Shown: positions 1-9,925, numbered from the stretch's first letter. The stretch: 64,000 bases of DNA from Stenotrophomonas maltophilia (GCF_006970445.1 NZ_CP033877.1:3294750-3358749), one strand, 5' to 3'. The notes: a model not told the origin generated them from the sequence alone. A program made the numbers and translations.

Positions 1-528
1 TTCCGGCAGCAGCTTCAGCACGTCGCGCACCAGCGCTTCCAGGCCGTTGCGCTTCTGCGCGGAGATCGGATGCACGGCGGCGAAGTCGCGGCCTTCGGTC
101 ACCTGCTGCAGGAACGGCAGCAGCGCGCCCTTTTCCTTCAGGCGATCGATCTTGTTGACCACCAGCACCACCGGGATGCCGGCGTCGCGCAGCACGTTGA
201 ACGCCAGGCTGTCCTCTTCATCCCAGCGACCGGCTTCGATCACCAGCAGGCCAGCATCGACGCCTTCCAGCGAGCCGCGCGCGGCACGGTTCATCACCCG
301 GTTCATCGCACGCTTCTGCACCTTGTGCAGGCCGGGGGTGTCGACCAGCACCAGCTGGCCTTCCGGATAGGTGGCGATGCCCAGCAGGCGATGACGCGTG
401 GTCTGCGGACGGTTGGAGACAATGCTGACCTTGGCGCCGACCAGGGCATTGGTCAGGGTCGACTTGCCCACGTTCGGGCGGCCGATGACGGCCACGCTGC
501 CGCAATGATGGGGAGTTTGTTCGCTCAC
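1..528 (-). CDS. era: GTPase Era (partial, C-terminus outside window)
   Basis: Essential Ras-like GTPase that binds 16S rRNA and assists 30S subunit maturation at the inner membrane. Reading from a GTG at 528, the 176 visible residues begin [20 protein letters not shown]. They include the P-loop GRPNVGKS at about residues 16-23, the switch threonines (RPQTTRHR), the G3 box DTPG and the G4 box NKID. The C-terminal KH RNA-binding domain lies beyond position 1. The start GTG overlaps the rnc stop (GTGA), the usual sign of translational coupling in the rnc-era operon. The start is GTG because no ATG lies nearby in frame. Confidence 0.95.
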   Translation of the reverse strand, partial: MSEQTPHHCGSVAVIGRPNVGKSTLTNALVGAKVSIVSNRPQTTRHRLLGIATYPEGQLVLVDTPGLHKVQKRAMNRVMNRAARGSLEGVDAGLLVIEAGRWDEEDSLAFNVLRDAGIPVVLVVNKIDRLKEKGALLPFLQQVTEGRDFAAVHPISAQKRNGLEALVRDVLKLLPE

Positions 529-1205
529 TTGGAATCCAGTTGTTCTAGGACGGCCGCAGCCGCCTGTTGTTCGGCAAGCCGCCGCGAGGCGCCTTCGCCC
601 TCGGTGCTGGCGGCCGGGTCAGCTACGTTGCAGCGTACCCGGAAGTGTTTGGCGTGGTCGTCACCGGATTCTGACACCAGTTCGTACTGCGGCAACGCCT
701 TCTGTCGGGCCTGCAGCCATTCCTGCAGGCGGGTCTTGGGGTCCTTCTCGGGCCGGCCGGAGGCCGGCAGTGCCTCGATCGACGCGCTGAACCAGGGCAG
801 TACCACCGCCCGGCAGGCCTCGAAGCCGGCATCCAGGTAGATCGCAGCCACCACGGCTTCCACCGCGTCGGCCAGGATCGAATCACGACGATGGCCGCCG
901 GACTTCATTTCGCCCGCGCCCAGGATCAGTCGATCGCCCAGTTCCAGGGTGCGCCCGATCACCGCCAGCGCGCCTTCACGCACCAGCTCGGCGCGGGCAC
1001 GGGTCATCGCGCCTTCGTCAGCCTTGGGCCAGCGTTGGTACAACGCCTCGGCCGCCATCATGTTGACGATGCTGTCGCCCAGGAATTCCAGGCGCTCGTT
1101 GTGTGGCGCACCGGCACTGCGATGCGTCAGCGCCTGCTTCAGCAGCGCCGGGTCGCGGAAGGGATGACCGATCAGGTCACCACGTTGGAAAGGTTTATTC
1201 GGCAC
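525..1205 (-). CDS. rnc: Ribonuclease III
   Basis: Double-strand-specific endoribonuclease that processes rRNA precursors and structured mRNAs. At 226 residues it has the family length. The signature [10 protein letters not shown] at about residues 36-45 carries the metal-binding acidic residues, and a second acidic cluster ([15 protein letters not shown]) follows near residue 113. The C-terminal dsRNA-binding domain begins around residue 153 ([12 protein letters not shown]). The start overlaps the end of the upstream DUF4845 gene by 11 bp, and the stop overlaps the era start. It sits at the distal end of the lepA-lepB-DUF4845-rnc-era cluster. Confidence 0.97.
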   Translation of the reverse strand: MPNKPFQRGDLIGHPFRDPALLKQALTHRSAGAPHNERLEFLGDSIVNMMAAEALYQRWPKADEGAMTRARAELVREGALAVIGRTLELGDRLILGAGEMKSGGHRRDSILADAVEAVVAAIYLDAGFEACRAVVLPWFSASIEALPASGRPEKDPKTRLQEWLQARQKALPQYELVSESGDDHAKHFRVRCNVADPAASTEGEGASRRLAEQQAAAAVLEQLDSK

Positions 1206-1578
1206 CGCTTCGGGTCAGGTCCTGGGATGAATCGAATTTGCCAACCACGTCCAGGTTGCCGACCAGCGGACGGCGCACCTCGTAGTTGACCTTGAGGGTC
1301 CAGCCATTGTCGCGACGGTCGAACTTCACGTTGGCCGGCTTCACGTTTTCCGAGTAGTTGATGTACAGGCGCTTGAAGAACAGATCCTGGATCCGGGCCG
1401 GCTCCATGCTGCCCACGCCCGGCTCCTTGGCCAGGCTCTTCATCGCCGAGCGCACCGCGTAATACTCCTGGTACATCGGGAACAGCTTCATGCCGATGTA
1501 AAGGAAAAAGCCAACCACGATCAGGACCGCCAGGAACGAGGTCAGGGTCATGCCACGCTGCGTGTTCATCGTCTTCAT
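1195..1578 (-). CDS. DUF4845 family small membrane protein
   Basis: A 127-residue protein between lepB and rnc, the normal place for DUF4845 proteins in gammaproteobacteria. The N-terminus ([20 protein letters not shown]) is one hydrophobic helix that resembles a pilin-like anchor; the rest should face the periplasm. Its function is not established. The start is ATG 1578 because GGGGAG lies just upstream; an in-frame extension to 1671 has no such support. Position suggests co-expression with signal peptidase and RNase III, but no role can be read from the sequence. Confidence 0.88.
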   Translation of the reverse strand: MKTMNTQRGMTLTSFLAVLIVVGFFLYIGMKLFPMYQEYYAVRSAMKSLAKEPGVGSMEPARIQDLFFKRLYINYSENVKPANVKFDRRDNGWTLKVNYEVRRPLVGNLDVVGKFDSSQDLTRSGAE

Positions 1579-1630
1579 TGCGTTCTCCCCAGATACGCGT
1601 TGGATGTGAAAATACTCAGTTGATGCCCGA

Positions 1631-2425
1631 TCAGTTGATGCTCGAGCCGATCCGCGACGGCTCGAAGCCATCCTTGCAGAACCAGCCCTGGCAGTTCAGC
1701 CAGATCAGGAAGGCCCTGCCGCGCAGGTTTTCTTCCGGCAACAAGCCCCAGAAACGGCCGTCGTCGCTGTTGTCTCGGTTGTCGCCCATCACCAGGTACT
1801 TGCCGGCCGGCACGGTCCACTGGCCCTGGCCACGCGGATAGTCGGTCTCCAGCACGGTGTGGGTGCGGCCCGGCAGGTGCTCGACCAGCAGGTTGGCGCC
1901 CTCGCCCTGGCCCTTGTGGCCGGCATAGATGCCCTTGTTGTCGTACTTCAGCGGTTCGCCGTTGAGGATCACGCCGTCGCCTTCGAAGACCACGGTGTCA
2001 CCCGGCACGCCGATCACGCGCTTGATGAAATTCTCGCCCTTGGCCGGATCGTTGTCGCTGTGGCCCGGGAAATGGAACACCACCACGTCGCCGCGCGACG
2101 GCTCACCGAACGGCACGATCTTGGTGTTGCTGATCGGCAGGCGCAGGCCATAGGAGAACTTGTTGACCAGGATGAAATCGCCGATCAGCAGATTCGGCAT
2201 CATCGAGCTGGACGGGATCTTGTACGGCTCGGCGATGAAACTGCGCACGATCAGCACGATCGCCAGCACCGGGAAGAACGCACGCGAGTAGTCCACCAGC
2301 ACCGGCTCGGAATCGAGCAGGCCCGCGCGCTGGGCGCGACGCTTGGCGAAGTACAGCTTTTCGCCAAGCAGGATCAGGCCCGAGGCCAGGGTCAGTACGA
2401 CCAGGAGGATCTCAAACAGTTTCAT
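1631..2425 (-). CDS. lepB: Signal peptidase I
   Basis: Inner-membrane serine protease that removes signal peptides from exported proteins. The 264-residue sequence has two N-terminal membrane segments (about residues 3-22 and 50-64). The catalytic Ser74 lies in PSSSMMP, the general base Lys135 in NFIKRVIGVPGD, and the late conserved box is GDNRDNSDDGRFWG. AAGGAC precedes ATG 2425. The gene follows lepA by about 54 bp, with a small GC hairpin in the gap, and precedes the DUF4845 gene. Confidence 0.96.
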   Translation of the reverse strand: MKLFEILLVVLTLASGLILLGEKLYFAKRRAQRAGLLDSEPVLVDYSRAFFPVLAIVLIVRSFIAEPYKIPSSSMMPNLLIGDFILVNKFSYGLRLPISNTKIVPFGEPSRGDVVVFHFPGHSDNDPAKGENFIKRVIGVPGDTVVFEGDGVILNGEPLKYDNKGIYAGHKGQGEGANLLVEHLPGRTHTVLETDYPRGQGQWTVPAGKYLVMGDNRDNSDDGRFWGLLPEENLRGRAFLIWLNCQGWFCKDGFEPSRIGSSIN

Positions 2426-2453
2426 TCAGGGTCCTTTGCAACGTCACCAGACG

Positions 2454-2473
2454 ACCGGCCCCGCAGGGCCGGT
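2454..2473. other. GC-rich hairpin between lepA and lepB
   Basis: An 8-bp perfect inverted repeat ACCGGCCC/GGGCCGGT with a 4-base loop lies in the 54-bp lepA-lepB gap. No T-run follows in the direction of transcription, so attenuation or mRNA processing is more likely than full termination. The function is inferred only. Confidence 0.45.
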
Positions 2474-2479
2474 GCGGGC

Positions 2480-4288
2480 TTACTTGTTGTCCATCTGCAG
2501 AACGGCCAGGAACGCTTCCTGCGGGATCTCCACGCGGCCGACCTGCTTCATGCGCTTCTTGCCTTCCTTCTGCTTTTCCAGAAGCTTCTTCTTGCGCGAA
2601 ACGTCGCCACCATAGCACTTGGCCAGCACGTTCTTGCGCATGGCCTTGACCGTGGTACGGGCGATGATCTGCGAGCCGACGGCGGCCTGGATGGCCACGT
2701 CGAACTGCTGCCGTGGGATCAGGTCCTTCATCTTGTCGCACAGCTCGCGGCCGCGACGATCGGCATGGCTGCGGTGCACGATCAGCGACAGTGCGTCGAC
2801 CTTGTCACCGTTGATCAGCACGTCCACGCGCACGAACGGGCCCGCGTCGAAGCGCACGAAGTGGTAGTCCAGCGAGGCATAGCCACGGCTGACCGACTTC
2901 AGCTTGTCGAAGAAGTCCAGCACCACCTCGGCCATCGGCAGCTCGTAGCTGATCTGCACCTGGCTACCCAGGTAGTTGATGCCGATCTGGCTGCCACGCT
3001 TCTCTTCGCACAGCTTGATGATGTTGCCGATGTACTCCTCGGGGGTGAGCACATTGGCGCGGATGATCGGCTCGCGGATTTCTTCCACATGGTTCACCGG
3101 CGGCAGCTTGGCCGGGTTGTCCATGTTGATGATGGTGCCATCGGTCTTCAGCACCTCATACACCACCGTCGGCGCAGTGCTGATCAGGTCCAGGTTGTAC
3201 TCGCGCTCCAGGCGCTCCTGCACGATTTCCATGTGCAGCATGCCGAGGAAGCCGCAACGGAAGCCGAAGCCCATCGCCTCGGAGCTCTCCGGCTCGAAAC
3301 GCAGCGCGGCATCGTTCAGGCGCAGCTTGTCCAGCGCTTCGCGCAGGTCCGGGTAGTCCTCGGCATCGACCGGGAAGAGGCCAGCGAACACGCGCGGCTG
3401 CATTTCCTGGAAGCCCGGCAGCGGCTTCGGCGCCGGATCGCCGGCCAGAGTGAGGGTGTCGCCGACCGGCGCACCATGCACGTCCTTGATGCTGGCAGTG
3501 ACCCAGCCCACTTCACCGGCACGCAGCGCCGGCAGCACCTTGCGCTTGGGAGTGAACACGCCAACGTTGTCGACCTGGTGATTACGGCCGGTCGACATCA
3601 CCTGCAGCTTGTCACCGGCCTTGATCTCGCCCTGCATCACGCGCACCAGCGAGACCACGCCCAGGTAGTTGTCGAACCAGGAGTCGATGATCAGCGCCTG
3701 CAGCTTGTCGGTGTCGCGCGGCACCGGCGGCGGAATGCGATGGACGATCGCTTCCAGCACGTCCTGCACGTTGAGGCCGGTCTTGGCGCTGACCGGCACG
3801 GCGTCGGCGGCGTCGATGCCGATCACGGCCTCGATCTCGGCCTTGGCGCGCTCGATGTCGGCGGTGGGCAGGTCGATCTTGTTGATCACCGGCACCACTT
3901 CCAGGCCCTGCTCCACCGCGGTGTAGCAGTTGGCCACCGACTGCGCTTCCACGCCCTGGGCCGCGTCGACCACCAGCAGCGCGCCTTCGCAGGCGGCCAG
4001 CGAGCGGCTGACTTCATAGGAGAAGTCGACGTGGCCGGGGGTGTCGATGAAGTTCAGGTGGTAGGTCTGCCCGTCCTTGGCCAGGTACGGCAGTGACACC
4101 GATTGCGCCTTGATCGTGATGCCACGCTCGCGCTCGATCGGATTGGAGTCGAGCACCTGCGCTTCCATCTCGCGGGCCTGCAGGCCACCACAGAGCTGGA
4201 TGATGCGGTCGGCCAGCGTGGACTTGCCGTGGTCGACATGGGCGATGATGGAGAAGTTGCGGATGTTCCGCATCGAATCAGAAGACAT
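2480..4288 (-). CDS. lepA: Elongation factor 4 (LepA)
   Basis: Ribosome-associated translational GTPase that acts on stalled or mistranslocated ribosomes and in initiation. The 602-residue protein shows the GTP-binding boxes AHVDHGKS (about residues 16-23), DTPGH and NKID, an EF-G-like domain II, the domain V-type region and the LepA-specific C-terminal region ending LQMDNK. The E. coli protein is 599 residues beginning at MKNIRNFS, so the true start may be the internal ATG at 4273 (MRNIRNFS, 597 residues). Neither start has a strong ribosome site. lepA leads lepB on the same strand. Confidence 0.97.
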   Translation of the reverse strand: MSSDSMRNIRNFSIIAHVDHGKSTLADRIIQLCGGLQAREMEAQVLDSNPIERERGITIKAQSVSLPYLAKDGQTYHLNFIDTPGHVDFSYEVSRSLAACEGALLVVDAAQGVEAQSVANCYTAVEQGLEVVPVINKIDLPTADIERAKAEIEAVIGIDAADAVPVSAKTGLNVQDVLEAIVHRIPPPVPRDTDKLQALIIDSWFDNYLGVVSLVRVMQGEIKAGDKLQVMSTGRNHQVDNVGVFTPKRKVLPALRAGEVGWVTASIKDVHGAPVGDTLTLAGDPAPKPLPGFQEMQPRVFAGLFPVDAEDYPDLREALDKLRLNDAALRFEPESSEAMGFGFRCGFLGMLHMEIVQERLEREYNLDLISTAPTVVYEVLKTDGTIINMDNPAKLPPVNHVEEIREPIIRANVLTPEEYIGNIIKLCEEKRGSQIGINYLGSQVQISYELPMAEVVLDFFDKLKSVSRGYASLDYHFVRFDAGPFVRVDVLINGDKVDALSLIVHRSHADRRGRELCDKMKDLIPRQQFDVAIQAAVGSQIIARTTVKAMRKNVLAKCYGGDVSRKKKLLEKQKEGKKRMKQVGRVEIPQEAFLAVLQMDNK

Positions 4289-4388
4289 AGGTGGCGGCGG
4301 CGCGCGGCGTCGTCAGGGTAACGGTCGATTATCGCATGCCCGGCGCCCGGCCGCGAAAACTGCCTCGCCGGACCGGGCCCGGAACGGC

Positions 4389-4414
4389 CGAAGCCCCGCC
4401 GGAGCGGGGCTTCG
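4389..4414 (-). terminator. Terminator-like hairpin after mucD
   Basis: The inverted repeat CGAAGCCCCGC/GCGGGGCTTCG with a 4-base loop lies between mucD and lepA. A second short GC hairpin (about 4424-4441) sits closer to the mucD stop. There is no clear T-run, so some readthrough from the rpoE operon into lepA is plausible. Confidence 0.5.
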
Positions 4415-4452
4415 GGGGAGACGCAGGGCCGCCGAAGCGGCCCCGGCAAGCC

Positions 4453-5988
4453 TTACTGGCCGGCCTTGACCGCCACGAAGGCACTGTTGCCGTTGGCCGT
4501 GCGGACCAGCAGCATCACCACGTCATCCTTCTTGAAGCCGGACAACGCCCGGTTCAGGGCATCCACGCTGCCGACCGCGGTGCGGCCGACCTGCAGGATG
4601 ACCATGCCCGGCGACAGGCCGGCATCGCGCGCCGCCTGGCCCTTGACCCCGGTGATGCGCACGCCTTCGTTGCCGTTGAGCCCGAACTGCTTGCGCTGGG
4701 CAGCATTCAGGTCGCTGACGTCCAGTCCCAGCAGTGCATTGGCGCCGGTCTGCGGGGCCGCTTCAGCACCGCCGGCCGCCGGACCGCGCGCATTGCCCTG
4801 TCCGTCTTCACTCAGCGCGGTCAGCGTGGCACTGAGCTCATGCGGCTTGCCGTCGCGGTACACCACCAGGTTCACCTTGCTGCCCGGCGCCATCGCACCA
4901 ATCAGCGGCGGCAGGTCGGACCAGCTGTTGACCGCGCTGCCGTTGACCGAGCGGATGACATCACCCACCTGCACACCGGCCTTGGCGGCCGCACTGCCGG
5001 CCACGATCTGGTTGACCAGCGCGCCACGGCTGTCCGGCAGGCCCAGGCCCTGCGCCTTCAGCGAATCGATCGGCTCGACCACCGCACCGAGCTGGCCACG
5101 GGTGACCTTGCCGCTCTTCTTGATCTGCTCGACCGCGCTCATCGCCAGGTCGATCGGGATCGCGAAGCTGATGCCCATATAGCCGCCGGAGGCGGAGAAG
5201 ATCTGCGAGTTGATGCCGACCACTTCGCCGCGGGTGTTCAGCAGCGGGCCACCGGAATTGCCCTGGTTGATCGCCACGTCGGTCTGGATGAACGGCACGT
5301 AGCGCTGATCGGCGCCACCGGTACTGCGGCCCAGCGCGCTGACGATGCCGGCCGTGACCGAGTGGTCGAGGCCGAACGGCGAGCCGATCGCGACAACCCA
5401 CTGGCCCGGCTTCAGGGTGTTGGAGTCGCCCACGCGCACGGTCGGCAGGTTCTTGCCGTCGATCTTCAGCAGGGCCACGTCGTACTGCTGGTCACTGCCC
5501 ACCACCTTGGCGGTGAACTCGCGGCTGTCGCCCAGCTTGACCTTCACGTCACTGGCGTCGGCCACCACGTGGTAGTTGGTCAGCACATAGCCATCGGGCG
5601 AGATGATGAAGCCCGAGCCCATGCCGCGGCCCTTGATGCTGGGACCGCCATCCTGCCCACCCGGGCCCTGCCCCGGCATCGGGAAGTCAGGACCGAAGAA
5701 GCGGCGGAAGAACTCCGGCATGTCATCGTCGCCGCCCATCGGGCCGCGCGAGGCCTGGCGGTTGTTGCGGACGATGGTGGTGTCGACGTTGACCACGCCC
5801 GGGCCGACCTGTTCGACCAGGTTGGTGAAGTCGGGCAGGCCACTGACCAGCGGCTGCGCGGGCGCCCGCGGCGCCGCGGCCGGCGCAGGCTGGGTCTGGG
5901 CGGCCGGCGCCGGCGCCTGTGCGCAGGCCATCAGCGGAAGGGTCAGGGCCAGCAGGCCAATGGCCTGCGTGCGGAGTCGGGGAGTCAT
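4453..5988 (-). CDS. mucD: Periplasmic Do/MucD-type serine protease
   Basis: HtrA-family protease/chaperone that degrades misfolded envelope proteins. The 511-residue chain has an export signal ending LPLMAC22, which could be a lipobox with an unusual Met at -2, then a Pro/Ala-rich linker. The trypsin-like domain has His140 (TNYHVV), Asp170 (QYDVALL) and Ser245 (GNSGGP). Two PDZ domains follow, the first around residues 300-390 and the second at the C-terminus. ATG 5988 was chosen over an upstream in-frame start at 6204 because GGAGG precedes it and the signal peptide begins there. It is the third gene after rpoE and rseA, matching algU-mucA-mucD logic. Confidence 0.95.
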   Translation of the reverse strand: MTPRLRTQAIGLLALTLPLMACAQAPAPAAQTQPAPAAAPRAPAQPLVSGLPDFTNLVEQVGPGVVNVDTTIVRNNRQASRGPMGGDDDMPEFFRRFFGPDFPMPGQGPGGQDGGPSIKGRGMGSGFIISPDGYVLTNYHVVADASDVKVKLGDSREFTAKVVGSDQQYDVALLKIDGKNLPTVRVGDSNTLKPGQWVVAIGSPFGLDHSVTAGIVSALGRSTGGADQRYVPFIQTDVAINQGNSGGPLLNTRGEVVGINSQIFSASGGYMGISFAIPIDLAMSAVEQIKKSGKVTRGQLGAVVEPIDSLKAQGLGLPDSRGALVNQIVAGSAAAKAGVQVGDVIRSVNGSAVNSWSDLPPLIGAMAPGSKVNLVVYRDGKPHELSATLTALSEDGQGNARGPAAGGAEAAPQTGANALLGLDVSDLNAAQRKQFGLNGNEGVRITGVKGQAARDAGLSPGMVILQVGRTAVGSVDALNRALSGFKKDDVVMLLVRTANGNSAFVAVKAGQ

Positions 5989-6062
5989 CGGACGGCAACC
6001 TCCGGGTCGGATGGAAAGAGGAATACGGGCCCCGCCGGCGGCGGGGCGTGAAGGCGCCCGGC

Positions 6063-6944
6063 TCAGTCGCGCGGGCGCGGCGGCACCGGCAGGTCGTCCT
6101 GCAGGCGCGGCTCGAACGGGTAGAACGCGGCGCCACCGGCATGGGCCGGGAAGCTGGCATTGAGCGCGCCACCGGCGGCGGGCGCCAGGCTGGAGCGCGG
6201 CCACGGCCGGGCCTGCAGCCCACCGACTTCACCGAACGGCAGGTTGCGGTTGGCATTGGCCGGCACGGTCGGGGTCAACGGTGCCTGCACGGCGGCGATG
6301 GCGCGCTGCGGGGTCTCATCGCGCTGGGCGGCACGCGCGGCCTGCTGGCTGCGCGTGGCACTGGCGCGACGGGCGTCCTGGCGGCGGTTGGCCGCGGCCA
6401 TCGCCACGGCTGGCACACCAGCCACAGCCATCGCGGCAGTGTCCACCGAGGCTTCGGTCACCGCCGCCGGATGGGACGGCGCCGGCGGCAACTCCGCCTG
6501 GCTGGCGATCACCTGCGGTGCCAACGGCTCGCCAGGAGTGCCCTCCTTCAGCTTCTCGCCGCCCATGAACAGGGCGACCGCAGCAACCGATGCGGCCAGG
6601 GCGGCGCCGCCTCCCCAGGCTCGCCAACCACTGCGGCGCACCTGGCGGCGGGGTTCGGCCTGCGGCGTCGGCTCGGCCGCGATGGCGGCCGACACGGCGG
6701 CGCTGAAGCCGGCCGGTGCCAACACCGAGGCCTGCCCTCGCATCACGTCGCCCAGCAGCTGCCAGCGTTCCTGGCAGCCGGCCAGCTCGGGGTCGTGCTC
6801 CATCCGGCGCAGCAGGAAGCGCGCTTCATCGGCGCCCAGCTCAGCATCGACCAGGGCCGACAGCTGCTCGCGATGGCGCTGGTCCAGGCGCTGCCCGGCG
6901 GGCGATTGATGGTTCTGAGATTCGTTGAACGGATTACTGGTCAT
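6063..6944 (-). CDS. rseA: Anti-sigma-E factor (RseA/MucA type)
   Basis: Inner-membrane anti-sigma factor that holds RpoE until envelope stress triggers its proteolysis. The N-terminal about 75 residues (LDQRHREQLSALVDAELG..) match the RseA N-terminal sigma-binding domain. One membrane helix spans about residues 108-128 (ALAASVAAVALFMGG). The periplasmic part is long, Ala/Pro-rich and ends PRPRD. The start overlaps the rpoE stop by 4 bp (ATGA), implying coupled synthesis. The periplasmic region shows little obvious family similarity. Confidence 0.9.
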   Translation of the reverse strand: MTSNPFNESQNHQSPAGQRLDQRHREQLSALVDAELGADEARFLLRRMEHDPELAGCQERWQLLGDVMRGQASVLAPAGFSAAVSAAIAAEPTPQAEPRRQVRRSGWRAWGGGAALAASVAAVALFMGGEKLKEGTPGEPLAPQVIASQAELPPAPSHPAAVTEASVDTAAMAVAGVPAVAMAAANRRQDARRASATRSQQAARAAQRDETPQRAIAAVQAPLTPTVPANANRNLPFGEVGGLQARPWPRSSLAPAAGGALNASFPAHAGGAAFYPFEPRLQDDLPVPPRPRD

Positions 6945-7561
6945 ACGCGGCTCTTCTCACGGGTGGCGCTGCCGATGTCCAACAGCGGCCGGAGTTCGGT
7001 GTCGATCGCCTCGCGCGCCCGGAAGATCCGTGAACGCACGGTGCCGATCGGGCACCCCATCTTCTGCGCGATATCCTCGTAACTCAGGCCTTCCACCTCG
7101 CGCAGGGTGATCGCTGACCGGAGTTCTTCCGGCAGCGCGTTGACGGCCTTCATTACCGTCTGTTCCAGCTCCTGGCGCATCAACTCGCGCTCGGGCGTGT
7201 CGGTGTCCCGCAGGCGGGTACCGCTGTCGAACTGCTCGGCGTCGCCGATGTCGATGTCATCGGTCGGCGGACGTCGATTGTGTGAAGCCAGGTAGTTTTT
7301 GGCGGTATTCACGGCGATTCGATGCAACCAGGTTGAGAACTGGGCATCGCCACGGAAACTTCCGATCGCGCGGTAGGCGCGGATGAAAGTGTCCTGGGCG
7401 ACGTCCTGACATTCGCTCCAGTCGGCGATGTAGCGACCGACCAGGGCCACGACTCGATGCTGGTACTTGCGCACCAGGACATCGAACGCGGCACTCTCGC
7501 CGTGCTGCACGCGCCGGACCAGCTCCAGATCCAGCTCCTGAGGTGTATCAACATCGGCCAT
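6941..7561 (-). CDS. rpoE: RNA polymerase sigma factor RpoE (AlgU-like)
   Basis: ECF sigma factor of the envelope stress response. The 206 residues contain region 2 (FDVLVRKYQHRVVALVGRYI, then CQDVAQDTFIRAYRA) and region 4 (LPEELRSAITLREVEGLSYE with IAQKMGCPIGTVRSRI as helix-turn-helix). ATG 7561 was chosen over an in-frame start at 7798 because sigma region 2 begins directly after it and a sigma-E-type promoter lies between the two. The stop overlaps the anti-sigma start. It heads the rpoE-rseA-mucD operon. Confidence 0.96.
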   Translation of the reverse strand: MADVDTPQELDLELVRRVQHGESAAFDVLVRKYQHRVVALVGRYIADWSECQDVAQDTFIRAYRAIGSFRGDAQFSTWLHRIAVNTAKNYLASHNRRPPTDDIDIGDAEQFDSGTRLRDTDTPERELMRQELEQTVMKAVNALPEELRSAITLREVEGLSYEDIAQKMGCPIGTVRSRIFRAREAIDTELRPLLDIGSATREKSRV

Positions 7562-7601
7562 GAGGGGCCGCACTCCTGTCAGCCCAACCGACGTCGGGCA
7601 A

Positions 7602-7628
7602 TGAGACTGCCAATCCCGGGAAAAGTTC
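7602..7628 (-). promoter_or_regulatory. Putative sigma-E (RpoE) autoregulatory promoter
   Basis: On the minus strand GAACTT (7628-7623) is followed after 16 bases by TCTCA (7606-7602), close to the E. coli sigma-E pattern GGAACTT-N15-GTCTRA. Transcription would start about 35 bases before the rpoE ATG. This fits self-activation of the operon but has not been tested here. Confidence 0.72.
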
Positions 7629-7796
7629 AGTCGCCGATCACCCGGCGCCGCACCAGCTTTTAACCACCGTTCCGTTAGCGTCCCGGTCCACGGCCATGGA
7701 TCCGGGGGCGCCACTCCCCTGCTATTGGGATTTGACGCGGGGGAAACAACCTCTGGATCATAGCCGCTTCTCCATACACAACCGGATGGAACGTCC

Positions 7797-9860
7797 ATGC
7801 TCTCAGGCTTCGATGGTCTCCGCTTCAGCCACTGGCACCCCGAGATCCGCGACGACGGCGTGGTGGTTCTCTCCCTGGATCGTCAGGACAGCAGCGTCAA
7901 CGCAATGTCGCAGGACGTGCTGCTGGAACTGGGCGACCTGCTTGAGCGCATCGCCCTGGACCCGCCCAAGGGCGTGGTGGTCCAGTCGCTGAAGAAGGCC
8001 GGCTTCATTGCCGGTGCCGACCTGAAGGAGTTCCAGGAATTCGACCGTCGCGGCACCGTCAACGACGCGATCCGTCGCGGCCAGGCCACCTACCAGAAGC
8101 TGGCCGAGCTGCCCTGCCCCACCGTGGCGGCGATCCACGGCCACTGCCTGGGCGGCGGCACCGAGCTGGCATTGGCCTGCCGCTACCGCGTGGCCTCCAA
8201 TGACAGCAGCACCCGCATCGGCCTGCCGGAGACCCAGCTGGGCATCTTCCCGGGCTGGGGTGGCAGCGCGCGCCTGCCGCAGCTGGTCGGTGCACCGGCG
8301 GCGATGGACATGATGCTGACCGGCCGCACCCTGTCGGCCTCGGCCGCGCGCGGCATCGGCCTGGTCGACAAGGTGGTGGCACCGGCGGTGGTGCTCGATA
8401 CCGCCGTGGCGCTGGCGCTGTCCGGCACCACGCGCCCGTTCAAGCAGCGCGCGACGGCCTGGGCCACCAACACCTGGCTGGCACGCACGCTGCTGGCGCC
8501 GCAGATGGTCAAGCAGGTCGCGCGCAAGGCCAAGAAAGACCAGTACCCGGCACCGTACGCGCTGATCAGCACCTGGCAACGCAGCGGCGGCAAGCCGATG
8601 CAGGCCCGCCTGGACGCTGAGCGACGTGCCGTGGTGAAGCTGGCCAGTACACCGACCGCGCGCAACCTGATCCGCATCTTCTTCCTCACCGAGCGCCTGA
8701 AGGGCCTGGGCGGCGGTGATTCCGGCATCCGCCACGTGCACGTGGTCGGCGCCGGCGTGATGGGCGGCGACATCGCCGCGTGGGCCGCTTACAAGGGCTT
8801 CGAGGTGACCCTGCAGGACCGCGAGCAGCGCTTCATCGACCCGGCCATGGAACGCGCGCAGGCGCTGTTCGCCAAGAAGGTGCGCGACGAGAGCAAGCGT
8901 CCCGCCGTGGCCGCGCGCCTGCGTGCCGACCTGGAAGGCAACGGCGTGGCCGAGGCCGACCTGGTGATCGAAGCGATCATCGAGAACCCGGAAGCCAAGC
9001 GTGCGCTGTACCAGACGCTGGAACCGAAGATGAAACTGGACGCGCTGCTGACCACCAATACCTCGTCGATTCCGTTGGTGGAACTGCGCGACCATATCCA
9101 GCGCCCGGCACAGTTCGCCGGCCTGCACTACTTCAATCCGGTCGCGCAGATGCCGTTGGTGGAGATCATCCATCACGATGGCATGGCGCCGGAAACCGAG
9201 CGTCGCCTGGCCGCGTTCTGCAAGGCGCTGGGCAAGTTCCCGGTGCCGGTGGCCGGCAGCCCTGGATTCCTGGTCAACCGCGTGCTGTTCCCGTACATGC
9301 TGGAAGCCGCCACCGCGTATGCCGAAGGCATCCCGGGCCCGGTGATCGACAAGGCCGCAGTGAAGTTCGGCATGCCGATGGGCCCGATCGAACTGATCGA
9401 TACCGTCGGACTGGATGTGGCCGCCGGCGTCGGCCGCGAACTGGCGCCATTCCTGGGCCTGCAGATTCCCGCCGCGCTGCAGACGGTGGAACCGGACAAG
9501 CGTGGCAAGAAGGACGGCCAGGGCATCTACGCCTGGGAGAACGGCAAGCCGAAGAAGCCGGACGTGGCCAGCGATTACCAGGCCCCGGGCGATCTGGAGG
9601 ACCGCCTGATCCTGCCGCTGTTGAACGAGGCGGTGGCCTGCCTGCACGAAGGTGTGGTGGCCGACGCGGACCTGCTGGATGCCGGCGTGATCTTCGGCAC
9701 CGGTTTCGCCCCGTTCCGCGGCGGTCCGATCCAGCACATCCGTGCGGTCGGTGCCGACGCGATCGTCGAGCGGCTGAAGGCGCTGCAGCAGCGCCATGGC
9801 GATCGTTTCGCACCGGGCCCGGGCTGGGACAATCCCGCCCTGCGCGAACCGGTGGTTTGA
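7797..9860 (+). CDS. FadJ-like enoyl-CoA hydratase/3-hydroxyacyl-CoA dehydrogenase
   Basis: Bifunctional fatty-acid beta-oxidation enzyme of 687 residues. The N-terminal crotonase domain (about 1-190) has the oxyanion-hole region and likely catalytic glutamates near residues 122 (GGGTELALACR) and 144 (GLPETQLGIFPG). The NAD-binding Rossmann motif VVGAGVMGG begins near residue 316, and the dehydrogenase His near 444 is in HYFNPVAQMP. The C-terminal dehydrogenase half is duplicated as in FadB/FadJ. No thiolase (fadA/fadI) gene is adjacent, so the partner must lie elsewhere. It is transcribed divergently from rpoE across a 235-bp gap. Confidence 0.92.
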   Translation: MLSGFDGLRFSHWHPEIRDDGVVVLSLDRQDSSVNAMSQDVLLELGDLLERIALDPPKGVVVQSLKKAGFIAGADLKEFQEFDRRGTVNDAIRRGQATYQKLAELPCPTVAAIHGHCLGGGTELALACRYRVASNDSSTRIGLPETQLGIFPGWGGSARLPQLVGAPAAMDMMLTGRTLSASAARGIGLVDKVVAPAVVLDTAVALALSGTTRPFKQRATAWATNTWLARTLLAPQMVKQVARKAKKDQYPAPYALISTWQRSGGKPMQARLDAERRAVVKLASTPTARNLIRIFFLTERLKGLGGGDSGIRHVHVVGAGVMGGDIAAWAAYKGFEVTLQDREQRFIDPAMERAQALFAKKVRDESKRPAVAARLRADLEGNGVAEADLVIEAIIENPEAKRALYQTLEPKMKLDALLTTNTSSIPLVELRDHIQRPAQFAGLHYFNPVAQMPLVEIIHHDGMAPETERRLAAFCKALGKFPVPVAGSPGFLVNRVLFPYMLEAATAYAEGIPGPVIDKAAVKFGMPMGPIELIDTVGLDVAAGVGRELAPFLGLQIPAALQTVEPDKRGKKDGQGIYAWENGKPKKPDVASDYQAPGDLEDRLILPLLNEAVACLHEGVVADADLLDAGVIFGTGFAPFRGGPIQHIRAVGADAIVERLKALQQRHGDRFAPGPGWDNPALREPVV

Positions 9861-9867
9861 GTTCATC

Positions 9868-9888
9868 GGCCGGGCCTGCGGCCCGGCA
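9868..9888 (+). other. Small GC hairpin after the FadJ-like gene
   Basis: GGCCGGGCC-TGC-GGCCCGGC hairpin 8 bp after the stop codon, with no T-run. It may act as an mRNA 3' stabiliser ahead of the true terminator. Confidence 0.4.
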
Positions 9889-9894
9889 CCCGCG

Positions 9895-9917
9895 GTAGTG
9901 CCGGCCGCTGGCCGGCA
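9895..9917 (+). repeat. SMAG (GTAG) REP element
   Basis: GTAG header followed by TGCCGGCC-GCT-GGCCGGCA. This is the most common palindrome type in the window and matches the SMAG repeats described for S. maltophilia. Confidence 0.88.
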
Positions 9918-9925
9918 ACCTCAGA

